Source of the DNA: Apteryx mantelli
Lineage: Eukaryota > Chordata > Aves > Apterygiformes > Apterygidae
Length of the DNA stretch: 64,000 nt
Assembly: GCF_036417845.1 (NCBI RefSeq)
Contig: NC_089980.1
Coordinates: 38,934,501 to 38,998,500 of the forward strand
Reading direction: 5' to 3'
The translations under genes and the position numbers were made by a program. Position 1 is the first letter of the stretch, and every line of letters begins with the position of its first letter. Below the pieces are notes generated by a model. The model searched no databases and was not told the origin of the DNA. It saw only the letters and a program-made list of their open reading frames with translations. Shown here one piece after another: positions 20,480 through 32,519 of the stretch.

Positions 20480-21370
20480 TCCCATCTCAAGATTAAAGTA
20501 GCTCTTGTAATATCTTGTAGAACACTAAATATTCCTCTTTAATATCTAAATAGGTCAGTAATATAGTTCAATAACGCTGGAGGTGTCTGTATATTCTCTC
20601 CAGTCTGTGATAAAACATTCTTTAAGACTATTGGGATTTTACACTGTAATTCTATTAAATAGTAATTGAAGGGTCGCAAGGGGCTATGATACAGGATCAG
20701 CAGTGTGTAAGCCGTCCGTTTGAACTTTAATTTGGAATCATAGGCAGATGGGATCACGGCCTCTTTTTGGTGCTTGCAGATTTAAAACTAGCCGGCACAT
20801 GGAGGGGGAAAAAAAAAGAAAAAAAACCCTGCAATGCAGATTCATTCATTAAACATGAAAGGTTAGTGCAAGAGAGGATAAACGTTTAGACGTTTAGGTA
20901 AATACAGAATTATTCTTTCCTCCCTTCACTTCCCTCCTACCATAACCCCCAACTATCTCAGTTACTGATTTTCGATTGTTATTACGAATAACTTTCCTTT
21001 ATATCCCCAGTGGGGGTTAAGTGTACCTGAATGACTTATTTATACCTGAATTACAGTCTATCTGTGAAACTTTTATTCCACTTTCAGCCAGGGGGAAGCC
21101 AGTTTTATTTATTTATTTACTCTTTCGCCGTCTTTCACCTGCCCCTCGTTTGACTGCTTTTAAAACCGTGTTCTTCGAAGGACTGCTGGTGCCAAGCCCT
21201 GGCGTATTGCTGCGGACATTGCATAAAAAGAATGAGCTGCTTTCAGCTGAAAAAAAAAAGAAAAGGAAAAAAAGAAAGAGCGTGTTATGAATTGATCTGC
21301 CTTAGTGGGAACGCAAGCAATAAATGCAGTATTCCGCCGCGTGTTGCGGAGGGCTCCTGAGCGCGGCCGA
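20480..21370. other. AT-rich non-coding sequence
   Basis: No gene or repeat family is recognised. A short A/GA-rich run lies at about 20806-20826 and another at about 21250-21280. Confidence 0.5.
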
Positions 21371-21373
21371 AGC

Positions 21374-21376
<3 letters not shown>

Positions 21377-21417
<41 letters not shown>

Positions 21418-21418
21418 C
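21377..21418. repeat. (GT)n(GC)n microsatellite
   Basis: About sixteen GT units followed by four GC units. Confidence 0.9.
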
Positions 21419-21529
21419 TGGTGAACTCTTAGGCCCGAGTACACTGTAGTTCCACCTTATCTGAAAACAAAAGACTTTCCAACTGCAAGAGTCATATCCT
21501 CCCCCCTCCCCCGGCTGTATCGTATTAAA

Positions 21530-22035
21530 AAGGAGCTTTTATTGTTTATTTCTAAATATTTGTAAAGCAGACAGTGTACGGGTTAACCTAATTAACACAT
21601 CCATACTGTATATTCGTGGACCAAACGGAAAAGCGAATTTCTAATGCGATGGCTGAATGTGATAGTCATTTCTGCGTTACAGGAGATTACAGCAACACTG
21701 GAGCATTTCCAGATTGTAGATGGTTTTAGATGTTGAATTTCCAGATGAGTATTTACCATCATAACTAATTTAAGACCATTATTAAATAGAAATTCTCAGC
21801 AGGGCTCTTTAATGATGGAACACGTTACTAATTACAGAGTTTACGCTCTGTTTTGGCTAAGCAGTCTAGAGGGATGGGATTGTGCTCTGCATGCAAAGCC
21901 AATATTACTAACGAGGAGGCATCATACCCCTAACATTTCAATCATATTATTAAAGAAAGCCACTTCCTGCCTTATCTGCGCGGGGAGATGGCGCGAGCAT
22001 TTTGTTTACCAGGCTCCCAACAACTGGAAATAAAT
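21530..22035. promoter_or_regulatory. Candidate enhancer block, TAAT-rich
   Basis: A long non-repetitive AT-rich block lies directly before a CpG island. It carries CCTAATTAACAC (near 21588-21599), ACTAATTACAG (near 21827-21837), and many further TAAT/ATTA cores, plus several octamer-like GCAAAG and TGCAT motifs. Composition and motif density suggest a conserved homeodomain-bound element; alignment would decide. Confidence 0.35.
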
Positions 22036-22640
22036 GGGCGAGTGCACGGGAGGGGGCGGGGGGGCTCCCGCAGCGCCCCCCGGCCGCGCTCGCCGCCCCG
22101 TCGCGCCCGGCGCCGCCGCCCCGCGCAGGGCGCTCCGCACCCGCGGTAACGCGCGCAGGGAAACGTGAGGAGCGAGCAGCCTGGGCACCGGTCCCTGCGG
22201 TGGCTGGTCCTCTCGCGCTCCCACAGAAAACCACACGCGCGCACACTCACACGCATGCACACGCAGGGCGGCTGTAGAGCAGTGAAGGGTACAGACAGTG
22301 CACGCAGGTGCACACGGAGGCTCGGGTTTGGCACAGCCTGCCCCTCGCAGGCCAGCCGCCCCCCACGCCCGGGCAGCGGGCTGCTGCGCTTCCTCTGGGA
22401 AACCCGTGGCGCTCACGTCGATGCCCGAGGAAGGGGAGCTGCACCTCGAGGTTTCTAACAAATCGTGGAGATGTGTGCCGCTTTCCAGGAGAGGGGCGGC
22501 GGTCTGCAGCCCCTGCGCCCGAGGCCCGGCAAGGGCTCGGGAAGCGCGACCCCCGACGGCGGCTCCGCGCCCCTGCCCGTGGGGTGGCGGAGGTGGCGGC
22601 TCCAGCCCCACCAGTCTGACTCGCGGCAGTCCCTCGCCTT
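22035..22640. other. CpG island
   Basis: CpG-dense, with a CA-rich patch in the middle (about 22235-22265). No coding signature stands out in any frame. Confidence 0.58.
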
Positions 22641-22689
22641 TGGTGCCTTTGTCTCCCGGGTCAGTTTGCACGTGCAGAGTTGGCACTCA

Positions 22690-23060
22690 TCTGCCCTAGC
22701 CATTTCTTTTGAAATACAATAGCCCTGGAGACAGAATGAAATAAAGAAGAGCCATTGTTTATTTACTCATCTCAGGAGCGGGGCACCTGAAATTACATTT
22801 AGTTTTACTGACAGTGGCAATTTTCTTCTTACCAACCCACTTCCCAGCCCACCTCCTCCCTCTCTCCAGGTTATGGAGCACACTGTTGCTTTCAGACCTG
22901 GTGTCAGTGCCATATTTTCGTCGCCCTTGAAAGGACGACAGACTGTACTGAGCCTATTTTCATTCCCGCTGTCCATTAATGTATTTATCTAGACGATTAA
23001 TAAGTACCGAAGACAGGTTTGCAGTAACCTGATATTAAATTCAATGGGAATTTTGCCTGA
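22690..23060. promoter_or_regulatory. Candidate enhancer with SOX-FOX composite
   Basis: The sequence CCATTGTTTATTTA at 22752-22765 fuses a SOX core (CCATTGTT) with a forkhead core (TGTTTATTTA). It lies in a non-repetitive block with ATTA cores immediately after a CpG island. Function is inferred. Confidence 0.3.
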
Positions 23061-23960
23061 GTAAAAACTTTTTGGTTTGGCTCACTCACTCTATCTACCT
23101 ATCTTAAAAAGGTGCAATATCTATTCTCTCTACAGATATACACCGACATACACAGAAACACATGAACATATTTTTCTCTTTGTACACACATACGTATTAC
23201 AAGCGCAGTGGCGTATTTTCCATTTTTTCTGCAATGCGGCATTACAGAGTAGGAAAACCAAAGAGGTGCAAGAATATAGACCAATAGCCAGAGACGTGAA
23301 AGGTTTTCCTCTCTTCCTCCCTTTTGAAGAACCCTTTCATACCATCTAAACAACAACCTGAACATAAAATCTTCGGATGGATTTGAGGGAAATTAAACTG
23401 TCTTCCCCTACTGTGTGCTTTTGAGCGAGTCAGACTGTGTTAACCGTTCTAAATGGATTCTCCCGGTTTGTCTACTTACGTGTTTTACTGTAGCGTGTCT
23501 TGTTAAATAACACAGAATGTGGCATTTGGTGTAAATCTGGCCGCTGTTCTGGGGCCTTTCTGCTTCCCAGTGTCAAGGAACTTCATCTCGCCTTTGTGCC
23601 TCTGCGCGCGCGCGTGTGTGTTTGCTCCTAACCTGTTTGCAGAGCGTGGGGAAGGTGAGCCGCAGAAGAGTTTGCGCCCTGTGACTTCAGCGCGCACTTG
23701 GGCGCCCCGTGGAGTGTGTTTTTGCCCAGGACTGGGGATCCCCGGCCCGCTAGGCGAGGCTAAGCGGAAGACTAACTGTAAAGGTGCGCATTTATCCCCT
23801 GCGGCATGTTGGCTGGGACCCGCTGACCCTTCCTACACTCTCCCTTCAAAGGCAGGAACTGTCCCGCTCCACTCCTAGGCAAGCAGGAGAAAAAAACCCG
23901 CATGATTTATCCGAATTTGACTGCTCCGCTAAGGGGATAATTATCCAAAATAATGCCCGT
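23060..23960. other. Non-coding sequence
   Basis: No gene is visible. Short CA-rich and GCGTGT patches occur near 23140-23190 and 23608-23622. Confidence 0.5.
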
Positions 23961-23964
23961 TTCT

Positions 23965-24695
23965 TGCTAGGGCCGCGGCCGTGCCTGCGAAGCCGGCTGA
24001 GCTCCCTCCCCGGCGCCCCGCGGGCTCCGCGCTGCCTGCGCGCCCGCGCAGCTCCCCAGCCGTGCCGTCGGGGCGCCGCCTGCTCTGCTTGGGGCGCCGC
24101 CGGGGGGGCAGCGGCCGCGGCGCTTGGCGGGGCAGTTGAGCTGGCACGGCCACCGCCGCGCCGTCGGAAGGAAACCAGCGGTGCCCGGCCGGGGTCCCGG
24201 GCTAAGGCTGCGCGGAGTCCACGAAGGCCCCCACGGCAGCGGGGCCGCCGGTCCGAGGGCAGCGGCGCCCCGGCGGCTGCGGGAGGGCGCAGAGGGGCCG
24301 TCGGGGGGCAGGCGGCAGGGCCGGCCCCGGCTCCGGAGGACGGCGAGGAGAGCCGGCCGGCGGAGGGAGGACGGCGCGGGGCGGCAGAACTGCAGCCGGA
24401 GCCGGGGCGGGGGCGCGCCCGGCGCGGCCCCGGCGGTGCCCGCCCCCACGGGGCGGCGCAGGCCCCCCGGCCGGGCGCGGCGAGGCCCGCGGCCTGCCGG
24501 GCCCCGGCGGCCGGGGGACCGGGCCGGGCCGGGCCGGGTGGGCTGCCCGCGGGGGCGGGCGCCGCCGGCGGTGCGGGGCGGTGGGGGCGAGCTGGTGCGC
24601 GGCGCCGCGGCCCGGCGCGCTCCTCGCCGCCACCTCCGGCGCCGCAGCCCGGCGAGCGGGGCGCCGCTCGGAAACCGGCTCACGCTGTAAATAAT
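23965..24695. other. Large CpG island downstream of SIX3
   Basis: One of the longest and most CpG-dense islands in the window. It includes a GGGCC array at 24521-24538, the reverse complement of the upstream CGGCC tracts. Frames on both strands remain open for over 140 codons only through GC bias. Confidence 0.62.
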
Positions 24696-24900
24696 CTTTG
24701 GCGTCCCCACAAAGACGCCCTTCGAGGGGAGTTTATTAGCACGGAGCCATTGAAACAGATGTCATGTTAGCTTCCCCCTGACATTTGGGTGACACATCTC
24801 TCCCCGTGAATTGCTAATCGTCTTCCCCGCGCTCAGTAAACATCCCGCTCCATTGTCTGCGCTCAAGAGAGTTTCTGCCGCAAAATAAGGTCCTTGGCAG
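24696..24900. promoter_or_regulatory. Candidate enhancer block between CpG islands
   Basis: A balanced-composition block contains an E-box (ACAGATGTCATG near 24755-24766), TTTATTAGC and GAATTGCTAATCG. It is bounded on both sides by CpG islands. Weak, motif-based call. Confidence 0.27.
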
Positions 24901-24919
24901 GCGCTTGTGAAGCGCGGGG

Positions 24920-25110
24920 AGACCTCAGTGGAGCACCGCCGCTGGCCGCCGCCTCGGCCCCGCCGCCCCCCGGCGCCTCCCGCCTCCCCCGGGCCCCGCA
25001 GCCCCCTCTCTCGTCCCTCCGCTCCCGCCGGCCTCCGCAGCCCCCGGCCGCAGCCCCCCTCCCCTCCGAGCGCTGCCCTCCCTCCGTCTCTCCTCTTTTT
25101 TGCATAACAC
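24920..25110. other. Small CpG/CCG-rich island
   Basis: C-rich on the + strand with many CCG and CCCTCC units; no gene. Confidence 0.5.
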
Positions 25111-25239
25111 CCTTCCCCAACTCCTCTGAAATGTTTATTTTGCCTCGAACAAAAAGTGTGTGTGTCGGGGTGGGGGGAAGCTGCCAATTTCCAGCAAAGT
25201 ACAGGCACGGCGGTGACATATGTCATTTTCTGTAGACTT

Positions 25240-26080
25240 TGGATGTGAAAAGCAGGGGTGTGCAACGCCGAGTCTCTCCTCCCTATCCCCCGGTGGAGGC
25301 ACTCGGAGGAAACTGTCGAAAGGCTTTGCAGGGATAAGACAAAACAGCCCTAAAGAAGAGCTGTTCAGCTGAGTGGCTCACTGAATTCGCTTTACCTATG
25401 TATATAGGGTTTCATATTCATATCCGTTGTCCGTAGATTGATACATAATCTCTCGCCCTTGTTAATTCTCAATAGATACAGAGATAACTAATCCTCCCAG
25501 ATAGATAGACGTGGGGAGATTACGTGAGGGCAATCTATCTATCTGCCTGTATATACACACATATATATACACATACAGACATATGTAAAACGATTTTACA
25601 GGGTTTCTTACATAGGAGTACACAGAGGTAAATAGACACAGAGCCAGATACCTAGCCTACCAGATGTAGAAATATTCTGTGAGAACACATTACTCATGTA
25701 TTTGAGGCTACCTTGCATTTTAGTTTTTATGTATTGCACTCACTTTCTCTCCCTCTCTTTCGCTACAATGTATCCGAGTTACGTACAAACACATGCAAGC
25801 TTTCTTCAGAAAGGGAAATTACGGAAAGAAGGAGAGGTAGGTGAAAAATGAGGTAGATTTGGAGTCCTTTAGAAAAACAAAACAACACTTGAAATAATTT
25901 AGCTGCTGAATAGAGAGAGCTATTTGGCATGAACTAAGACATTATTTTGATTATCCAGAAGCGCACCCGTGCTTATGCCAGCCGTCATTTGCAGTGTGAG
26001 TTACCTGGGCTTTGCTGGGTTTGGATCTGGCTTTGTTCTGCTTGTTGAACGTAGACGTTTGAGGGATGGCAGTGGCAAAG
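25240..26080. other. Non-coding sequence with GATA/CTAT hairpin
   Basis: No gene is visible. An inverted repeat at 25499-25544 joins AGATAGATAG to CTATCTATCT and is followed by TA/CA-rich simple sequence to about 25585. Confidence 0.5.
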
Positions 26081-26099
26081 CAAAGCGGTCTCGGAGTGC

Positions 26100-26490
26100 C
26101 TGATAAGTCTCGCCCCGCGTGGGCCCGGCCACTGTCCACTCTGCAGCCGGGGGCGGGGGGCTCCGCCCCACGGTGACTAACGGGGGGGCGGTTACTGGGC
26201 TGTGCGAGCGCCCTGCCTTGCAGGCTGCCCTGACGCCGGGGCTGAGTCGGCTAAGTTTTGCAAATGTTGCTTCATGACCGGCAGCCCCCTCCGCGCTGTG
26301 CCGGGGGCCGCCCTGCAGCCGCGGGGGCCGCGGCGAGGCGGCGGGCCCCGACCACCCGGCCGGCCCCCCCGGCCCCCTGTCGCCGGGGCATCGCCCCCCG
26401 GCACCTCGGAGCCCTGAGCAGCCGGGAGCCCCGAGCCCTGCCCCGGCGTCGGGCGCCTTCACACGCCGCCTCGCTCCGCGGCCAGTATTA
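26100..26490. other. Last CpG island of the SIX3 cluster
   Basis: CpG-dense block. After it the window has no further island for about 36 kb, so it marks the right limit of the SIX3 island domain. Confidence 0.6.
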
Positions 26491-26499
26491 AACATCCTT

Positions 26500-28500
26500 G
26501 TCTCACAACGAGGAGGAGCCGCTACCGTCCGGGTAATAACAAAGTACTTCCTGGAAACCCTCTCCTACACCGAGTCTTTAGAGGCGACGAAGCTCCAAAG
26601 TCGGATACCTCCCACCTGCGACTTCCCAGGGTCCTGATGTCCTGAAACTGTCCGTCCTATTTGTAATCTTTGTTCTGCTATTAGCAATACAATACGCATT
26701 GATCTGCACAAGAATGGTCCCGGATGAATTAGTTCTGCGAGGACTCTTCTCCGAAAAAGAGTTCATTCACCCTGCTCCTGCCCATACGATGACCAAGGTT
26801 TCTCCTTGACTGGAAACTGTATTTTTCGGGGGAGGGGGAGGGGGCAAAATTTGTCACTGAATCTGGGTCAGAGGAGAAACGTAGCTCACGCTCCTTTGAC
26901 AAGATTTCCCCCTTCGGCTAATGACTTTGTCTTATATTAGTGAAGTCGCTAAGACTTTTTTTTTTTTTTTTAATCTGCAGGTCCTGAGCAAATGTTCAAG
27001 AATCCTTCATTTTTACAGCTCTCTGCTGCGGTTGTGAATGAGTCAGTCGCTCACTCCGAGAATTACCTTGCAGCAGAGGGGAAACAGCTCACTGTAGACA
27101 ACTATGGATTGTGCATCAGGAAACAGCTTCCCGAGCTGTATTGTTCAGGCTGACGCTTACTTCTCTCAATACCCAATCCAAATATTCCTCGGTCTCATGC
27201 AACGTGCTAAAGGTACATCTCGAGAGGGGAGAGAAAAGTCTGAAGAACTGAAGGAGATCGGATGGAAAATGCAGGAGGGAACCCAACAACCTCTTCCCTC
27301 CAAAAAAAAAAAAAAAAAAAATCAATCCCAAACCCTCGCACCAAAATAAAACACAAAGTAAAACACAAATCTATACGTAATCAATACTGATCTGGGACCA
27401 ATCTGTTCCTCCCTGGCTGCATGCGGCTCCCAGGGCTGCAAGTGCTTGTGATTACATAGAGTTGGAGGGTCATTTTCTAACAAGGGTGCTCACTGTATCT
27501 GAGCTCCAAATTTTCCAGAGAGGACAGATGGCCCTTCTGATCTTATAATGAGAGCAGGGAGTGATTATCAGCCTGAACCAAGAAATGATGCTCTGCTGAC
27601 ATATTTTCACAGTTCTGAAATCTGTGCTTGCACTTATGCCTCGCTTCATATCCCTCTACATTTAATTTAGGCAAGGTTTGGGATTTTGGAGAGCTGTGTG
27701 AAATCCGTTTATTTATCTCTGTCTCTGTGTGTCTCTGTCTCTCTCTCTCCGTGTATCTATCTAGGACATGTGTACAGACACAAAACAAAGGAAAGCAAAA
27801 GGTCACTTCACAGGAACTCTTAAGCCAAATCACGCCTGGCAAAATATTTATATATAAATATATGTGCCAATAATTAGGAAGCCCAGCTGCCTCCCGGATG
27901 CTTAGATTTTATGCTTGCTTTTTTGGCAGTTTTCTATAGCTGTTGCATTCCATCTTCTTAATTATTTTAATACATGGTGAGTCAGTCCAGACCCGGGCTC
28001 CCTTTGAAAAAGAAATTTTCATACTTGTATATGCACATACTTGCTTTTCATTCCCCACTATAACTACTTTTTCAGAAGTGCCTGTAGCACCCTGTAGCAG
28101 AGCTTAGGAACCCTTATGGAGGAGAAATACGATCATGATAGCCCGGTAAATGTAAAGGGAAATATTTTTTCACTTACTGATTACTTTGACTTTTCATCCT
28201 AAGAGCAGTGTTAGTTCATCTCTACTTAGCACAGAAAGCATTACATAGAAGGAGGCCCGAGGAAATTTCCAAAATAACTCTGGTGACTGTCAGGAATCGG
28301 ATCTCCATCCCTCTGTTCAAGTCCCTCAGAGGAGAGTTTGCAATTGCAAAGAAGTTTGGTCAGTACAAACAAATTAAATCGGGAAACTGTTCAGTGGTTA
28401 CACAGTCATTTCACTCTCTTATTTACACTGTAATATTGCATTACCCTCTAATTGTCACATATACTTTTCACTCTCCAAATACGAAAGACAAATATTGAAT
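26500..28500. other. Start of the gene desert
   Basis: No gene is visible. Simple tracts: T-run at about 26957-26972, A-run at 27302-27320, CTCT/CTGT pyrimidine patch at about 27716-27760. A block at about 27890-27990 is non-repetitive with TAATTATTTTAAT and might be conserved. Confidence 0.5.
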
Positions 28501-28567
28501 CCATTTAAAGTTGTACCACTTATCAGACCAAACGGGTGGGCGATGAAAGCATTTTCAGCGTGTTCAT

Positions 28568-28582
28568 GCTGCCATCTACTGG
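28568..28582 (-). promoter_or_regulatory. CTCF-like motif, reverse orientation
   Basis: On the minus strand the sequence reads CCAGTAGATGGCAGC. It matches the vertebrate CTCF core CCASYAGRKGGCRS at every position. Motif orientation points toward SIX3 under the convergent-loop rule. It sits in a non-repetitive block in the left part of the gene desert. Binding cannot be shown from sequence. Confidence 0.5.
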
Positions 28583-29599
28583 TCAGACAACTGTGAGCGA
28601 TTTCTTCATCCTTGAAACTTTTTTCTGTTTTCACAGGAGAGAAGAAAAGGTCTACGGCAAACAAACGGATAAGAAGCTAAATAGGAAGAGCCTTGATAAC
28701 GTCGCCAATAGCACTGCGAGGTCGCCACCCCGTTCACTTTAAGCGCAGGGAATAATTCTGCCTTTCTCCAGTGGAGCTACGCTCACTCCCTGCAGCTAAG
28801 CATACGTATGTGGCTTTGCAGACTCCAGCTCTAGGTGTAAGGTGATTCTTACCTCTACCAGGAGGGATGGATATGTTATATTTTTGGTGCCGATAGATTC
28901 TAATAACATGAGCAATGTAGAACAACCATTTGATTTGCAGAAAAGCATGGTTTAGATGTTGTATATCATTGTCATGTTTAAAGGCAGCTATCTCCCAGCT
29001 TTTCCCTATTCCCTTTTCCCTTTTCAGTCCCTGTCTGAACTCCATCCCCAAAACATGGCAGGAGATGTGCCATACTACAGCAGTGTGGCTTAGTCCCTAT
29101 TTTGTTAATGCTTTCTCTATAGTATTCTGTTTTCATAGCAGAAGCATTTTCCCTGAGGTGTCATCTCACACTATTATCTCTTTATTTTTAAATGACTACT
29201 GATTTGAAATAATGGCACCATCTAGTAATTCTGTCCCATGAAATGCATACCATATATGCAAACAGCTTCTTTGGACAATGTGTGTTAAGAGAAATGGAGA
29301 GAGAGAGACACTTAACATTTCCACCTGTAGATTGTCTGGATTAGATCCATGGAGGGATTAATTTTACTGAGGCTTGAGCTAAACCAGGGAGCCAGTAAGT
29401 CTCCCAGGTCTCTGAGATCCCTGCAGTAAAGCCTCCATAGCACCTACATTGCAGATACTCAGTGTATAGCAACCACCCATATTCTGAGAGCCTGGAGCCG
29501 CTTTGGGCTTCAGGCCCAGCAGGTGCCTCAAGTCAAGGATCCCTTTCCAGAGCGCACCTGCAGACATTGATTTAGCCTCTTAAAAATGCTGCCACCTCC

Positions 29600-29655
29600 C
29601 TGCTCTCCTGGGATGTGGGAGACCTGGGGTTTGATTTTTATTCCCAACCAGGGAG
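29600..29655 (+). repeat. MIR/CORE-SINE-like fragment
   Basis: GAGACCTGGGGTTTGATTTT followed by TCCC resembles the tRNA-like B-box region of MIR-type SINEs (GACCTGGGTTCRAATCCC). Only this short part is recognisable. Confidence 0.4.
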
Positions 29656-30074
29656 GGTATAGCCACTGTTAACTGTAGAAAATATCTTTTATTGTGTGAG
29701 AAAAATCTAATTTAAGGAAAGGACTCCTGCTTGACAGTGCCAGCTGGGCCAGCCACTTCTCTACAATGCAGAGTAGCTTATCTAAGTCCTAATATCTTTA
29801 ATGCCGTATGGTTTATCTTTGGGGATAGGTTTTTGTGGTAGCCTTTCTGAGTTGCCTTACCTCCTCTTTCTGTAATTCTGCTTGACTGGTTTAGGCAACT
29901 CCCAGCTCAATGTACTGGCTTCTGAAGTCTTTAATACCGGGTATCTCCTTTTAACAGAGTTTAAGAACCTGGAGTTGGAAATGCCACTCAGTGGGAGGAC
30001 ATCAGCAAAGTAAGTGCTGCAATGCTGAGTTGAGATCGCCTGTGCCTTATTCCAGAGAGCCAAAGCTGAACAGT

Positions 30075-30215
30075 GTGGTCTCCATGCAAGGAAACTGAGC
30101 CTCAGACAGGAAATGCCGTGCCTAACATCATACAGCCAATCAAAGCACCAACCTACGAATTCCTGTTCGGCCTTGATTTCTTGACTATCCAAGAGAGTAC
30201 CATTGTCCTTTGCAT
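30075..30215 (-). repeat. MIR/CORE-SINE relic
   Basis: GGAAACTGAGCCTCAGACAGG followed about 40 bp later by ACAGCCAATCAAAGCAC and CTACGAATTCCTGTT follows, in order, the reverse complement of the MIR core and tRNA-like region. It is diverged and truncated. Confidence 0.6.
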
Positions 30216-30219
30216 GCTG

Positions 30220-32510
30220 CAAGTCCCTTTAAGGATATTTAAAGATTTATAATTCATATCTTTAAATGGTGGATTTTTAAAGTAAAACCACCTGGTATTT
30301 ACAATATGCCATGAAACATGCATGCTCTGGTGAAACCCCTCTGTCTATACATACTCTGTCTGTTTTGACAAATAACTTCAATAAGACACGAGCAGAGGAG
30401 TGCTGTGATGCGAGGCACTGAAGAAGGCCTTTATGGATTGGCAGAGACTGCTCCTTTCTCCAAAGATCTCTGAACGTCCCTCTGTCTTTTTGTTACTTGT
30501 TTATGATTAAGCAACCTGGTACGAGTTGTACCTGTAGGAAGCAGCTGCAACAGCTATTGGCTCTTAAAAGTGACTTTGGTCTTACTAGCCACCCTGGGAA
30601 GATACCTGGCACCTGCTTTTCTTTTATCGCTGATAGTTTGAGTTTGAATGTCAGCAGAGATTCTCTCTCAGCATATGTGAACAATATCATCATATAAACA
30701 GAACATCATATTTAAAAGTAGTAAGCAGGACCACTGAAAATCAGTGAATCATACTTGCTGGGCATGCTGTTTTGCCAATGTAATGTACACATGCCTGTGG
30801 TGACACGTGATCGTTTGTTTTTTAATCCGATAGTCACTTTCACTTACAAAATGCACTAACACATTATGATATAGAGTTGTACTGCAGCGTACACTAGCTG
30901 TGTGCATTTAGCTTGTGTGTTGCTCTAAAATACCTGTGCCTCATAGGTTGAACAGATGGCCATAGAAAATGTTATATGATATCTCTGGTTAAATGCCTCT
31001 CTGCATAGTTATTTTTGGGTAGTACAGCATATGATCATATGGGTCCTCTGTGCTTGAGATGCAGGCATAGTCTCTGGACAGAAAACACAGCTGAGGAAAT
31101 TTCTCAGCTTGATTTGGGGTGGATAAGAAAGGCTTGTGTCATTTTACAATTACATATATGAATGATTCAGAAATCATAGCAATTGGCTTTGTATTGAGAC
31201 AGTTCGCTAGCTTTTATTAAATAAGAGATTATTTAAGAGGATGATCCAGAAACCTGTATAAGTGAAGACATTGTGAAGGATTCTGAAAAGTCCAAGGGAA
31301 AAAAGAATGTTATTGTTGTTTTAACTAATGTTCAGCATATGACACTGTGAAACTTAATAAGTAGCCTGAACACCTTGCTGCATCACTAGTTCATCGTAAT
31401 ACAATTCTTTTTTCCGAGATGGTTTGCAGTACTTTTGCAGTACTTATACTAGCATATAAGTAGTACTTTTAAGTCAATCAATGCTTACTGTTTGGCATAA
31501 TTAGAAGATTTCAAAACTGTGGGATTTTATTCTGTGGAAATATTAACATTGTAATCTTTTCTGTCAAGACAAGAAAAAGGCAAAATTCTGAAATTTTAGA
31601 TACTCAGGAATATCTACATGACCTACTAAAATATCCCATTTCAGTAAGGCTGGAATGCTCCATGCTGGTAAGGCTTTCTTTTGACTTAATAATTTCAAGT
31701 TTTCTATTCTATTAATCTAAATAAAACCAAAGGGAAACACTTCAATGTTTAGAAATGAAATGTTCCGAAGAATTTTCTTTGCAAATTTCAGCAACCATTT
31801 TTTAAATTGACAATTAAAACAATTTTTTACCAGCTCTAATTGCCAGATAATAAAGTGGTGGATAGAAGAATAGGAGACAGATTGCTCTACAAAATAATCA
31901 TTTACATTGAAACTAATCACTCTTAATATGATTCATGTGCTAAAATATGTGTATAAATTGTGAACCATGGGAACCTGCATTTAATTTAAATAGTATTCAG
32001 AGCAGGATTATTGAGATCTTAAGAACTCTTTAAGTAATATACTATCTAAACTGAGATTTCCCACAATCAGATAAAGCACAATAGAATCAATGGGATTTAT
32101 TTTTCCTATTACTTTGTTTCAAAAAGAGGAAAAAATATCCTGTTTACCATGTAATAATGCTCCTTGGTCTTTAAAATTATCATGGTTAGGTAAGGAGAAG
32201 TTTTGCTGTAAACTTTCACATGTAAGCTGCAAACCCTACTCATACTGAACATCTACTTGCGAACTACTTGGGCTTCCTGCATGGATCTGGCCTACATAGT
32301 CTTGAGCTGGCAGTCTTGAGCTGTAGAAGATGTGGTTAAACAATACATGCTAAAGTATCACCTGTTCAGGAGCCAAGTCTCTAAATTCCTTGCAGAGCTG
32401 TGTACCCTGACATGTAGTTGCTCAAGTGTCTGAAAACTTTTTTGCCTCTCTCCTCCAAATTGCATTCAGAGGACTTTAAATATTTTTCAGTTCATTCACC
32501 TGAACAATAT
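30220..32510. other. AT-rich non-coding desert
   Basis: No gene or clear repeat family is recognised. A block at about 31,690-31,990 is TAAT-rich and non-repetitive. No motif is decisive. Confidence 0.5.
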
Positions 32511-32519
32511 CTGGTGAAC

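Noticed and set aside
23784..24770. 328-codon open frame on the + strand in a CpG island
   Set aside because: Low-complexity Gly/Arg/Ala/Pro, overlapped by equally long frames on the other strand. Composition artefact.
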